Of a stretch of DNA of 64,000 nt, positions 47,301 through 60,600 are shown in pieces. The notes beneath the pieces were generated by a model that did no database searches, was not told the DNA's origin, and worked only from the letters and a program-made list of their open reading frames with translations. Each line of letters opens with the position of its first letter. The stretch's first letter is position 1. Source of the DNA: Lingula anatina (taxonomy: Eukaryota; Brachiopoda; Lingulata; Lingulida; Lingulidae); contig NW_019774625.1 of NCBI RefSeq assembly GCF_001039355.2, positions 1,157,651 through 1,221,650 on the forward strand, written 5' to 3'. The position numbers and the translations under genes were made by a program.

Positions 47301-48284
47301 ATGTCATTGGTTAATAATACTGAAAACCAGAATATGCTGAAGGTCATACATTAACACCAAAATTTCATAGGTTTTACTACTTCAAGTGGTACTATTGCCT
47401 TGAAGAATATTACCCTATTACTTATTGCCACAAATGATTCTTTTATAATGAACTTAATTTCTAAAAACATACAAAAGCTATACCACATTTGTAATATAAA
47501 TATATGTTAAAGTCTTCAGGCAAATGGTGCAATGGTGTTAAGAGGCTTATTTGGGCACCACTGATAGAAAGAAACTAGAAGCAGAATGCTCCCCTAGTAA
47601 TTAAAATTGGGTTGAACAGCTTGTATTTATTTCACTAATGGTTTCAATGCTCAGCATAATTCCAAATTGCTGTAGGGCACAGTTACATCAATATTGCATT
47701 TTATTCACCTGAAACTGGTAAAGTTGAATCTGTGTTGCAGGTGCGACAGCTAATATGCACCAGAACAGCATAAGGTTAACAGGTGGTTGCAATACTCATG
47801 TTTACCTTTCTGTTTACTCTTTCAATTCATGTGTAAAACCAATAATCAAATGGAGGGCAAAAAGAAAAAGAAAAAAAAGATTAATAGAAACCTCCCGTTA
47901 CGGTAAACCCCGTGTGATATTTTGGTGAAATAACATGAGTCACATCTAGCCCGATATGGTAAAATGTATGTAAGGATATGAGACATCACTAGTGGAAGAG
48001 GTGCCAGAGTGCCCCCGAGGCGCCGAGTTTGTTCAAAACAACACCAACTTGTCAAAATTTATGCGTATTTTAGCGAGATCCAAATAAGAGAAATACAAAA
48101 ATTATAACATATATACCTGTATATATTCTTCATCATCTAAATTGAACGTCGAATTGGACAACCGGAATTTTAGGCTAATGTGGGGAAACGAGTGAAAAAG
48201 TGCAGCCAACCAACTTGGAATATATTCAGTTTTTTCGCCGCCAAGAGTAAGACCTGGATGTTCTGCTCCTCGGCCAGAATTCAT
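31947..48284 (-). CDS. Tweety homologue (TTYH family membrane protein)
   Basis: Fifteen minus-strand coding exons: 48284-48117, 46065-45890, 43619-43508, 41766-41525, 40709-40614, 38466-38394, 37918-37843, 37476-37418, 35962-35870, 35481-35342, 34997-34896, 34342-34244, 33452-33273, 32373-32310, 32015-31947. Phases agree throughout and give 582 residues if all are joined (human TTYH2 is 534). Five membrane helices are visible: one in exon 2, one across exons 2-3, one in exon 5, one across exons 5-6 and one in exon 11. The large extracellular loops carry several N-glycosylation sequons (NNS, NAT, NCT, NSS). Family blocks include KQYEGYRWLA, SDNPFRD and HNDYVSALKGMC. The cytoplasmic tail has acidic EDDPF segments and a final PPPAY. 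TTYH proteins were described as anion channels linked to cell-volume or calcium signals; recent structures question a pore and suggest lipid handling. Exons 14-15 are less certain than 1-13. Confidence 0.93.
33273..33452 (-). other. TTYH exon 13, acidic cassette B with a donor overlapping a stop
   Basis: A 180-base exon with phase 2 at both ends, beginning RGPYTNIEEDDPFLPRL, then proline/serine-rich sequence and TPRYGTFG. The donor GT|GTGAGT sits exactly where the unspliced frame reads GTG TGA. Splicing therefore removes the stop and continues to exons 14-15, while retaining the intron ends the protein at 33269. Confidence 0.75.
34244..34342 (-). other. TTYH exon 12, acidic cassette A
   Basis: A 99-base exon with phase 2 at both ends, so it can be skipped without changing frame. 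It encodes a basic start (RLKRKGRYSS) and then IDEDDPFLPNIDQDSDQTP. The DDPF core matches the cytoplasmic tail of TTYH proteins. Exon 13 repeats this core. Confidence 0.75.
37951..38167. mobile_element. Foldback element next to the TTYH exon 7 acceptor
   Basis: Two arms of about 95 bases are inverted copies of each other. The left includes GATTCACAAC, CTAACAAGTCCAC and ATCAAATATGGCC; the right, read in reverse complement, includes CATTCACAAC, CTAACTAGTCCAC and ATCAAATATGGCC. The centre lies near 38060. It is inside the TTYH intron, about 30 bases from the exon 7 acceptor. No ORF is present; it resembles a non-autonomous DNA element. Confidence 0.75.
38825..38995. mobile_element. Repeat family A, copy 1 (short TIR element)
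   Basis: Begins GGGGTAGTGC and ends with the inverse GTGCTACCCC. Inside are TTTGGCTAAA-type words in both orientations and a TTTTTGTCAATTTGTTA core. Length is 171 bases. The same unit recurs at 45050 and 54834. It lies in the TTYH intron between exons 5 and 6. Confidence 0.85.
45050..45208. mobile_element. Repeat family A, copy 2
   Basis: Same internal order as copy 1: GGGGTAGC, T run, CGCTTAGCCAAATCACCA, TTGTCAATTTGT, GGTTATAATTTGGCTAAA, TTTAGCCAATT, then TGTACCCC at the end. Lies in the TTYH intron between exons 2 and 3, same orientation. Confidence 0.85.
45806..45822. repeat. AT microsatellite
   Basis: Eight or so AT units shortly downstream of TTYH exon 2, inside its intron 2. No visible effect on the donor at 45889. 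Confidence 0.8.
46296..46578. mobile_element. Repeat family B, copy 1 (full-length foldback)
   Basis: Almost the whole 280-base unit is an imperfect inverted repeat. On the left are GGATTGATCC, CTCCAAGGGGATT, CTAAATTG, GCCTACTAAAGCTG and GGGTAATTAAC. The right arm in reverse complement has GGATCGATC, CTCCATGGGATT, CTAAATTG, GCCTACCGAATCAGC and GGGTAATTAAC. It ends GGGAACCCAGTC. Lies in TTYH intron 1. Confidence 0.85.
47116..47165. repeat. AAT/ATT trinucleotide microsatellite
   Basis: A run of AAT units switching into ATT units, so the tract is also self-complementary. Lies in TTYH intron 1. Confidence 0.9.
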
Positions 48285-48863
48285 TTTGGGTTTTCCAAAC
48301 CAGCCTGGTATCTACGAGAATATATCCAACAGTACCCTCTCGTTCAGTCATGAATTAGTTGGTAGACGTCACGCTCGGTGGTTTCGCATAGACTCCATTT
48401 TGCCTTGGTCACATGATCGTCGATAGGCTGCAAGCGACATCTATTGGCACTTATCTTAATTATTCATGCGAAAGTTGTTTGTTTCTTAGAAATCTAATCC
48501 AACGTTAAACCAACGATTGTTGGACATATTTTTCGTTTGTTTGAATCAGTTTCGCATATTGCATTGTTATCTACCTTGCCAATTGATCGAAAATCTCGCG
48601 TGCTTATGAGACGATGATTCATCCCGTGACGTCAGGGAGGGTTTTCCCTTGGAATTCGAAGTGATTCAGATTGGGGCCTACTTCCTGTCACAGTTGCACT
48701 TGTTTTCTAAGAAAATTACCCAGTGTTGTGGATAAGGACACGGGGATTTTATACTGCGTTCTTTATAGAGGATTGAAGTTTACCCAAAGCGACGATCAGA
48801 GGACCAGAAGTCTCAAACTACAAACTATTTGAGATGTGTTGTGGTTGAAGCTAGCCAAGCATT
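48285..48863. promoter_or_regulatory. Shared promoter region of TTYH and the MKK gene
   Basis: The start codons of TTYH (minus) and the MKK (plus) are 579 bases apart and divergent. The region is richer in CG dinucleotides (GACGTCACGC near 48365, CGTGACGTCAGG near 48623) than its flanks. It contains CRE-like TGACGTCA-type cores and a YY1-like ACTCCATTTTG. No TATA box is obvious. Bidirectional use is inferred from layout. Confidence 0.5.
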
Positions 48864-51800
48864 ATGTCTACAGGTTGGTGATATTGAAATGAACATGTGG
48901 GAAATTTATTAACGGAATCCCCTATTATAAACCCAAAATAACAAAGCAGATGTGTTCTCCACTGGTTCTAGCATGCCTAGAGTCTGTGTAGAATATTTTA
49001 TGGAGATGTGGTTGGCAGATAGTAAGATGTAATTTGCTGACTCAATCTCGCCTTCTTTTTGTGCCTTTTCTGTCCAGAGAGGAGAGAATGTTGCCTCGAA
49101 TACCAGGAATGAATCATGGATGACTCCATGGAAACACAAAACATATGCTGTATTCCCAGAGGAAAGCATCACCTTATCCTTCTTTGGGTGTCTATAACAA
49201 AAAAAGCACTTAAGGTGTTGGACATTGCCTTATTTTTTGAAATCCATCTATGGTTTGTTTCTTCACAAAATCAGGGTTGCTTTTCAACTGAGTATGTATT
49301 GTGTATTTTCTACCAACAATCTTCATAGAGTTACCATGCAGTTTTTCCTGTTGTCAGAGTATGTTTTAACAAGTCAAAATGATATAGCCCGGAATATTTG
49401 GGTTAGTCTTAGAGAGAGGTTACTCAGGTACAATGCCATCATTGGTCTTCCCAGCCTACCTGAATCATTTTACTGGAAAAACACATTGATATCATTATGC
49501 AATATTATTGATATCATTGATGTAGCTTTGTTACTACAGGTAATGATACCACTGTTTGAGGTTTGGCACTGCACATATGATATATGCAAACCACACAGGT
49601 AGATGCTGCTGAAATTGGTCACATTGGCATAAGTAGTGGGCCCACCACCTGTGTGTTGACCACCCCTTATAGATGTTCAACACTGCTGTATGGGAAACAA
49701 AAGAATAGCATTCCTAGTCATCAATAATCGACCACAGCTGTATACTACAGACAATTTGACCTCTAATTTTGGCCTTTATGACAAAACTGATAAATAGTTA
49801 AAAGACATATATGCTTGTACAATTGGGTTGCAGCTGGCATATATGACACTTGCTTTTAACCAACCTTATCATCAGTTAACAAATGGGCTGAGGTTGTGTC
49901 CACCTGTGTGCTGAAGGAAAGTAATTTAGAAAAAAATTTTGATTCATTGGCATCTGTGGATTTTGACCTCTTGGAGGTTTTCTCTAGGCCATACAATGAC
50001 CAACATTTGACAACAATGACCTCTGTTCAAAGGCATATCAAAGTGCACAAGTTTGTAGAATTGGGTGTAATTGATTCAAACATATTTTATTATCAAGGAC
50101 AATTATGACCCTGATTGAAAGACAATAGGTTAAATACAATGTTGGATTTTACTTGAAAAAGAAAGTTGGATAAGTGGAATGACTAAGTGAAAGATTTGCA
50201 GGGAATTCCCAAATATAGATGTCTTCCAAAGATTTAATTTTTCCTCAACTTTGGTTAATTAAATCCATCAAATCAGTTCTAGATGACAAGCTAAACATGA
50301 CAGGGTTCACAATTCTGATAAAGGGCAGTCTTTTTAACCTTTTTTTTATAAACAAATTCCAAGTTATGAAACTGGATGGAACTTCAACTATCAGTACATA
50401 ACAATCATAACTATATAATGTTGTGTAAATCCCCATTAAGTATAAATCTTTCTTGGAGATCACAAAGCTTAACAGCAACCAAATGCCCTGTAATAGCATT
50501 GGGGTGTACAAACCGGTGAATGTTAGTGCTGTTTACACTTACCACATAAAATACACAAGTCAGGAGCATTCATATTTTGCATTATTTTATGTCCTCCAGT
50601 CAACATGCGTTTGCATCTCAATCTGTAGCTTGAAAATGCTGAATTTGATTCCTAATAGTAGATATGATTTGATATGACAGTGCACTAGATGTGAAAAACA
50701 TTTATGGTAAGTTTTTCTTGTCTGATCAAATCTATAGATCAATAACTGAAGATGGGACAATTTGAAAAAAAAACACTTCTGCTGATTGACAGGATAGCAT
50801 AATTAGCAGCTATGTGTTTACCTAGCATGTGTATATAAGCAAGTACCTAGCAAGTCTGTATAAACTCACGTATTAGAGACCATTCCCACAGATATTTAGA
50901 TCAATCTATCCTCCTGGGGAGTCTCGCTAGATTGCTGTCAGCTTGACCGGCTTAAATGTCTGTCCCGCCTACTAAAAACTGTAACAACTTTTGTGCGCGC
51001 TCAGCTCCCGGAAGCTGACAGCAATTTAGCATGAACCTCCAGGGAGTTAGGTCGATCCAGATGGATCGATCTAAATCTGTGGGAACCCAGTCATAGACTT
51101 GCAGTTAACGAGGTGAGATTGTTTCAAAATTGGGTGTGCTGAAACACATGAATAATGAATTTGATAGAACTTAATATGATGTAATACATTTTTGATGAAA
51201 TTGGACAAGAAAAATTACTATAACAGGATGACTGTTATGGTTAACTGTTAGAAAAGGATATTTATGGGGAAATAAAAATCCCTGTTATAAGTCGTTATGA
51301 GATCAGTTTCAAACTGTTACATCCTGTATTGACACTATTTTCAAGTGGAAATACATCCTACCTATATATATTAATAGTTGGTTTTTATCTATGACAGGCC
51401 CTTACATATCATTATGTCTTTATGGATAGGTTCTAGTTCCAATGTCCATCACAAATAAATATGTCAATATACTTGTTTAAAGAATTGGAAAAAACATGAT
51501 AGGAGTACCTCCCAGAAGTTGCTTTTTAATTGGCATCATTGTAAACAGTTGCAATCAAACGCCTGCATCACCTTGCTTAACCTTTGCAATTATTCCTTAG
51601 TCTTAATTACTAGTAACCTACCCTGCTGATATAAGTGCAGTGTACTAGTACTCATAGCATGATAGGTATACACACATGCACACTCTGGTTGCATGTACTC
51701 TTGTTGGACTGTTAATCAGCATTTGTCATTGTTATACAGTTAATTATTAATGGTTACTCCCATGTGATGGAACGATGATTGGTGCATGACCACAAACCAC

Positions 51801-54800
51801 AGAAACCGTCCCGCATGACTTCCACTTTCTCAACTCCAGTCCACATCATGGTTTGTTCCATCCACATTTTGGTTGACTGACTCCATCCACTATCAGTTTT
51901 TATAACATAATTATTTGATGTTGGAGAATAGTAACAAAATAATTATCAACTTGTCAGCAGGTGACCACTGGCTTGGCATGCACCCTAGCAGTCATTAATA
52001 TGTTTTAGGTTTGCTTTCTGGTGAGCAACCACATTTGAAAACAAAACAACAAAGTTCAGTTACCCATTCAGAATATTACCAATATTATATGTATGCATTT
52101 ATAGGCAAAGCACTATGTAGGGTTTGTTTTAGTAACATAGTAGGATTTCCCACATGACAATCAGACATTCTCGGCACCCACAAATTGCAGTTGTCATCAG
52201 TGCACAGAAATTTGCAAAAAAAGAGACAGTGGCTGCAAGAAGTTGAGGTAGGGGGGAAGTGAGTTGTCAGAGGACACAAAAAGTGTTTAGGCATTGGACT
52301 AGAAATGGTGGGATGAGGGTAGAGCTGCACACAGGATCTGTTTATGATATGTTTGAAAATTTTATTACAACTCAGTCTCATATTGGCCAGTTGTAAGGGA
52401 TATCTGCATGTGGACAGATGGTATAGTGTGGAATATATATTTATATATATATGGAAGGTATGCAACTCACTGCATGATAACTCACGAGCACTGCTGAACC
52501 CTGAATATTTCCACAGCTAATGTCCTGCTTAAACTAGGCAACAATGCAAAACAATTTGTCTGTACCAATCTATAGCAATTGATCTCGTATCAGTCTGCAG
52601 CGCCTAGATAGGCTACCTCTTCTTAGGCCCTATTCCCATAGACACCATCGGCCTACATGGATTAACTTAACTCTGCAGGGATTTTCGCTGAGTGCAATCA
52701 GCGTTACAGGTTAACATGCCTCCTCCCGGCCTTAAGTAGAAGGCAGTAAAGCTGGTGATTGTACTAGTACCTTGGAAACAAGGGGAACTGTGTCAGTTAA
52801 GCTGATTGCACTTAGCAAGAGTTTGGTGGAGGTATGGTCGATCTAGGTAGACCAGTGGTGTGTCTAGGAATGGGGTCTTGGAGGAGGGGTCCTTAGAGAA
52901 TTGCCCTGACAGGGAGAGGAGGTATTCAGCAGTTCACTGATCTTTCTTTTAATGGATGCTAATAGCCATGCATTTAACTTCCTGGTCCTACCTCACACAG
53001 TTGTGTCTTTGTGTGCCATAGCTTTCATAGATTTTGTTTTACTTTGAAAGCTGCCTTATCTATCATAAATGCAGAGAAAGTTGCAATGGATTTATGAAAA
53101 CCATGGCATGTCAGTGCCAGCCATTTTATCCATTGGCCTGATGTAAGGAAGGTTTTTAATTAATCATCAGTTATGAAAAACAGCTGGGAAGTCATTAAAA
53201 AATGTAGTTGTTTGCAGAGTTTTGCCAGTAAAATAGAAAGGAGCTTATGTGTGGCAGGGATTCACCAGCATGGAGCTCTGGCAGATGACCTAGATGTGGA
53301 GAGAAATATTTGGGTCATGGTGCCTGGGAAAGGTGGGTTACAGATACACATGGCAAGGGCCCATACTTGCACTTTAGGAGCACTGATCATGTATGGTGGA
53401 TATTTGGGTCAAATTGGTTATCTTTCTCAAAAGAAATGGTACATGCAATTTGTAGAAGTGTGAATTAAGTTCATTGTGGTGTTTTCATAGAAAAAAGTAA
53501 ATGCATTTTATCAACCCATATGACTCATTAGAAGAAGACCAATATATATATCTTGTAAATGTTTTACCCATATTCTGCATAGTCTCATAATATTAAGGGA
53601 ATTGTTCACCAGCACTATGGCTATAGTAAACTTATAGAATATTTAGATACATAGCAAAGCTTATTTTTAATTACAAAAGAAAGACCCCATAATATTCATT
53701 TTTTCTTTTTCAGTAGATATCCATTGTTTTATCAGAAATAAATTATTGTTAAACTCCCAAATCAAAAGTTTGCTGGAGAGAACCCAGACACTTGGCCCAG
53801 TGTATTTTTCAGATGCTGCCTTAATATTAACTTTCCTAAAACATACATACTGTAAAATACATATATAGGTCTTTAGTTTGTTTTGTTTTCTTAAGCCCGT
53901 GAACTGGATTGACATTCCAGCCGAGCTGTATCCTTCTGTCTGACTCTGTGGTTTCTTTACCTACCTTACACAGCAGGTGACCTTTACATATGAATGAACA
54001 GAGACACACACAATGATATATTGATTTGGAAAGCTGTGAAAGAAATTGATCTTGGATTAAATATGATTTGTGTTGTGCAGCATTTTTCATGAAGCATATG
54101 TACAGTTAATAGTAAGGTGGCAAGATGTCATTCTTGAAAATAAAATTTTGCCTGCCAGCAGCCCCTAAAGTGTCTTTAAAATGTTTTTAATTATGAATAT
54201 AAGTACACCTAAAAGTACACCCGGAAGACTTGATAATGACATTGAGCAGTGAGAAACTCATTGTAGTTTTAACTACCAGATATTGAACCTAACCACCTTA
54301 AATTTTGGTGTGATTAAATGAACTTTATCAGTTTTAAACAAAGATAATGGCTTTTTAGTTAAACAATTGTAGATATCTCTAGGTGCAGATGTAGTTGCTA
54401 TTGTAGTTATAAATTCAGTTCCTTGGTTTGTCTTCTTGGAAAGGTGATGTCAATTTTTTTATTGTCTGTAAAACTGACAACTTTTTGCAGCATATTCTTA
54501 TGTAAGTTTTCAAAACATGAAGTAATATGGGACAAGCAACTCCACCAAAGATAAAATTTCTGAATTATTTAGTGAGATAATTCTTCAGTGTGCAGATTAT
54601 TACCATTAAGCAGTTACCTATCAATAGTGAATTTCTGTTCCCTGTTCCAAAGAGTGCTTGGGAAGACCCTCTCTTGTGTAGCATTGAAAGAGATTTAGTT
54701 TTTTGAATGAAAAAAAAAATTCCTTAATTAGTCCTAAATAGTCCTAATAGGTGATATGCCTTTTTACCCTTAAGTATAAAATCACTAATTCACAAATATA

Positions 54801-57650
54801 CAGATAAATCTTGAAATCCTATATTTCTTACCTGGGGTAGCGCTAGCAATTTTTTTCGCTTAGCCAAATCACCACATTTCTGTCAATTTGTTACCAAAAT
54901 GGTTATAATATGGCTAAAACATGTCAAATCAAGCCCTTTTTCTTTAGCCAATTTAAGTCAGTTTTAGCATTTGGCTAGATTGGCGAGTGTTAGCGCTACT
55001 CCAGCTTACCCCTGATTTTTTTTTATTTTTATTTTAGTAAATGTATCTTTTGAATAAAATTGTTTGTACTTTCGAAATTTTTCTGTTCAGGATACACATA
55101 CCACAAAATGCCTTTTTTTTTTTTAATTTTATGGGAGAAATACAGTCCACACAGTATGGCCTTTAGTTATTTTTGATCTACTTTCCAAGAAGTATTATCA
55201 ACTGTAAAATTCTTCCTGGTTACATAATTTACCTGCCAGTTAGTGTTGTATGAATAATTAAGGGACTTACATTTTCACCTCCTTTGGCTGTTTGTATGCT
55301 GTTTGTCACCAATCTAATGCAAATAGTTGTGGGCGTTTTTGATGAAAATTCTAGGATAGGTCAGAAAATGGCTAAATTAAAAGTGATTACATTCTGATGG
55401 TGATCCAGCTCATCATCTGGATCCAGAGAATTTTTAAAGAATCTTCATGTTTGGAAGATGGGAACAGTTTTGTCATTTTTTCTTATATTACCACAAAAAT
55501 GCTAATGAATTAGTTGATTAATAAATGGTTAATGTCTTGATTATCATTTTAATATTGATTTTTAAAAAATGAGAATTGAGTGGCCTTGGTTGAGGTCTGC
55601 TTTCTCCTCAAGTCTTTTAAAGTTGATATTTTTTTACTCCTCACTGGCATTTGGTTGTTGCATTTTGCCTCAATTTCAAAGAGGGGGTTCTTTTTCGGAT
55701 AAAGTGGAACTTTTGCCATGAAAACTGCACATGCATTGATAAAATTTTACATAAAGTGGACCTTTTTACAGCAAAATGAAACGCTACTTTGATGAATTTA
55801 TATCTGTTAGTAGCTATTTCATTTTCAGTCACTAATATTTGCATGAGTATGTATCAGTTATATTGGTATGAACATGTACATTATGTGTGATTTGTAATCA
55901 TATACATTGTACAAGATGTGTTACATTGTGAATAAAATGAGCCTTGGGAATTGAGCCTTGGGAGCCTGGCGGTTGTTTATTTTAATTCCATTTTTTTTTC
56001 CGCTGGATTTATTTTTGTGCATCATTTATCTGAAGCAAGAGCATTCATTTTTCATGCTTAATATGTGTTCTATGTACAAGATGTGCACTTTTACTGAAAC
56101 TGAGCCTGTAATGTGTACTTTTCTGTGTTCTTCCACTGGTTTTGCATTCTAGTCTTTCCTTCTAGGAATAAGTTGTTTCATAAATCATAGTCTTTATGCT
56201 CATGTTTCAGTTTGTAATTGTATTGCTTAAAATTTCTTGAAAATGCTCTTATATCATGAAGAGATATGCATGCTTGTGATATATCCCACATGTGGTATAT
56301 TTTATCACTGCACTTATCAATTTTGTCTTTGCTTTCAGGAAGAACCAAAAAACCTCGACCAAAGCTTCAATTTGATCCTGCCCACAATAAGCCTCCTGCA
56401 AGTCCACTGTGAGTATTACAGGTCTATTTTTTTATATTTCTGTAATTATCACCAAAAAAATAAAATTTGTTTGATTTCTTTCTTCATTGTACATTTTGAC
56501 TTAAGATGTGGAGTCCGAAATTTCTGTCTAGATAATTTTAAGCCAATACTTTCTGAGTACAACTACATTGGTGTATATGTGTGCCTATGTTTACTAGTAT
56601 GTGCCAACATATGGGGGCATATGGGATTTGTTGTTCTAAGTTATTGCATTTGTCAGTGCCATTTTTAACAATGTTTTACCTCAAAATTTATTTCATTTTC
56701 CTTCTTCCTCTTTCTTAATAATGTTGAGACAAAAAAATTCTTTATTGGTGCACACCATCTGACGAAGTCTGAATCATTCCAGCCCTCCCAGAGATTTGGA
56801 TTCAAAGGCCACTATAACAATTGATGACAAATCCTTTGTATGTGAAGCTGATGACTTAGAGGCGATAGTTGAACTAGGACGAGGTGCCTATGGCGTGGTG
56901 GAGAAAATGCGACACAGACCCAGTGACACAATTATGGCAGTCAAGGTATTTGTGAATAGATATATAGTTAACTTGTAGTGCAAGTAATAACACCAGTAGA
57001 CATCTTTCTAGGACAGAAAATTATAATCATGGTAAGGATTTTCAGATGACCTTGACATCATTTTGCATACATTTGACAGAAAACTTAGCTTCACATTTCA
57101 TCCACAAAAACATTTTTATGGATATATGCATTGACATTTCTCTGTTCAACTTTTAGCAGTTTTTTCATTTTTAAATGTGCCAGTTATTTGATATGTCTGT
57201 ATATAACTAGACTAAGCATTATGTACAAACTTGTAACTTTGTATGTAAGCACTGACTAAAAGAGTGTACATTCCCAGCTGAAGCACCAAATTTGCCTATT
57301 AGGTCGTTATCCTAGAAATTCCTCAACTGCAGGTATAATAAGCTATGACCTTTTCCTGCTTATGTTTGCTACTGCTACTGGTATTCCCAGACCTGAACTG
57401 GGATCCACATCTCATAACCTGGTTCTTTTATGTCATTAATGATTTCCTTTTCTTCCCCCGCCCACTCTCTCTCTCTCGTTTATTTGGTTGTTCTTTTGTT
57501 TGTTTGTTAAAGTTTTTGATTAGATTTTTTCTGTTCATGCAATTACTCTGACTGATTTCTTCTAATTTTAGAATGCACATTTTGCTGTTGCTTCATGTAG
57601 ATCTCGTTACACAGTTGCAGCTGATGACAAAACTACAGGATGTATCTGTC

Positions 57651-57694
<44 letters not shown>

Positions 57695-60600
57695 TAGTAT
57701 ATGAATTTACCTTCCAGAGGATACCATGCACATTAAACAGTCAGGAACAGAAGCGACTGTTGATGGATTTAGATGTAGCTATGAGAAGTGGGTCCTGTCC
57801 ATATACAGTGCATTTTTATGGGGCATTATTCCGAGAGGTGAGGTTATTGAAATGTCTGTTTCTTACAATATGAAAACCTTATGCCTTTCCCTACTGTGTA
57901 GTATGAAGTCAGTGATAATTTCACTCCCTCAGGATAGAATTCTAGTCTATGGCAGGTTATGTCCCATTTGATGTACAGTGTCTTATCCAAGGCCTCAATA
58001 ATACTTGATTGCAAGGTGGTTGAACCCAATGCTCAGTGCTCTGTTCTGGGAGTGAGATGATCTTTTCAGTGTGTTGTTTCCAATTGATTTATTTATTATT
58101 ATTATTATTTTTTTTTACAAAAAGTATGCAGACATTGACAATATCAGCATATATGATTGTTCAGAATGTTGGTTGAAATTCTATTATTACTCATTTTCTA
58201 GGGTGATGTATGGATATGTATGGAGGTGATGGACCTATCTCTAGACAAATTCTACAAGAAAGTTTTTAATCTTGGGAGAACTATACCCGAGGAAGTCCTA
58301 GGGAAAATTGCAATATCTGTAAGTACTGTGTGGTAATGCAGTGAAGGTGCTTTACATTTAATGCCAAGAAACCTAGAATTTTTTTTCTGAAAGAGGGTTT
58401 TCTTGTGTAAAATTGCAAGCTCAGTATTAAAAAATGTTAAATTTTGACAATGATTTTTTCAAACACAATTGTTTTTATTGGATTCATAAAAAGTTTATTT
58501 ATAGCTCATTATCATACAATAAGTTGTTATTTATAGCTCATTATTATACTGATTAAGATGCAAGTTATGTGAGATTTTTTGAAAGTTTGTGATCTTATCA
58601 TTTCATTGCATAAAATAAGACAATATTTTACATCTTGACTACACAGATGACATTTTTCATTATTACATGTTTTAAAGTTGTCATGTTTTTCCCTCCATCA
58701 GGTAGTGAATGCTTTGAGCTACTTACAAGTGGAGCTAAAAGTAATCCACAGAGATGTAAAACCCTCAAACATTCTCATCAATGCCTCTGGTGTGGTGAAG
58801 ATTTGTGATTTTGGCATCAGTGGCCATCTTGTAGACTCTGTAGCCAAGACATTAGACGCGGGCTGTAAACCATATATGGCTGTAAGTTGTTGTTTTATTT
58901 TCTCTCCTGACTTTAAACGTGGGGTGTGATCATTAAGGAATTCCTTGTTTACTGGGGGGTTTATTTTGACCAGCAACCTGTGGCATTTGTCACTGGTTTA
59001 AGGCAGTTGACCAGTAAATTTGATGCTGGGGTTGAAATAGACCTGTTTTACAATACAACTTAAAGGAAAATTTGGTCTTAAGAGTGCAATGAATTGGATC
59101 GAAGATGATCAACTTGCATTTCTCAAAAAATTCTGAAGGACCACTTCTCCCATTTGTGGTTTTTTTACTGAGTCCTTAGAGCAAATTACATTTTCATGAC
59201 AACGGGTTTTTCATGTCACTAGTGACAGTAGTTTATTTAGCTGTGTCAGCTACATACATTTATTCTGAGTCAGTTATTGATGAAATGTTCTCATGTCAGT
59301 ATCACAGAATGGTCTGTGTATTCAGCAAATACAACTTAAGCAGTCTAAGCTAAGCCGAAATTTCAGGACTCTGTGAGACAGACACCTAAGACTTACTAGT
59401 CTGAGTGACCAGTGGACTGAAAATTTTAAGGCACAAACTTAACATGTATTACATTTTGATACTTAAAATTTCTAGACTAATTTTACTGTTTCCTAAATGC
59501 TAAGAGTATTTTTTGACAATGTTTCCTTCATGTGGGAAAATTGCCTAAAAGATAAAAATTGTGAAATTATGCAAGCTTAAAGTTGGACATAGTAGAGTAT
59601 GCAGTTGCTGTTTTCATTATTATACTTTTAATGTTGAGTGTGTATGTAAAAGTTGAATTTCAAACTTTAATTTTAAAAAGCTTCATGCATTAAATTACAG
59701 TTTTTGGTCATTGAAGACAAAATCAAAATAACCATAACCTTGAAAAAGGGCAGCATTTCAAATATTATATATATTATTATATTATTATATTATATTATAT
59801 ATATTTTATATATTTTAGCCTGAGCGTATCAACCCTGGAAAGGGCCAGAAAGGTTATGATATTAAATCAGATGTGTGGAGTTTAGGGATTACAATGGTAA
59901 GTATGACTGCTTTCATGAGTGTTTTGTTAGAGATTATTCAAATTGCCAGCCAGTCAGAAAAACCTGTATGGTGTATTTTTCAGTTAAAAGTTTGTACATG
60001 CTTTTAGATGACTGTCAAGAAGGCAGTTTTAATTCGGACAAGACATATGGTCAAAAAACCTAAAGCAGATAAATTTTTTAAAGCTTCAGTTTTTTCCTAA
60101 TATTTCACTGAGACTTGAGTTAAATATGAAGCGAGCATAGATTCCCTGTAATGTGTATAAACCACTTCATGTGACTCATATAAAGTCATCATACCAAAGG
60201 ATAAACCAAATTAATCATATGGTCAGCAAAAATAGCTTTAAAATGGCACCTTCTTCAAATTTTGGATTGTAAACTTGACCCATTCATACGTTCCTCTGGT
60301 TCGTGAAAGTCCACCAAATGATGTTTTAATGTATGATGCATAACTGCTGTGTGTGCAATAGCATAAATATTCAAATATTCAAAACATTTGGGAGTTATGC
60401 TCAGAAAGAATGCATAAAATATCTGATCGAATTACGTTTTTTGGTAAGTATAAGACAATACCCTTTGGTACTTCTTTAAGTTATTTGCTATTTGAAACTA
60501 TACTGACAGTGGAATTTGGTGGGGTTTAGTGGCAAAGATTTGACTTCATATATAACTTTTAGTGAGCCTTGAAAAATTCACTCTAAGCAAAAATATACTT

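Noticed and set aside
49225-49602. 125-codon frame in MKK intron 1
   Set aside because: No domain or splice-phase support; intron 1 is long enough for such frames by chance.
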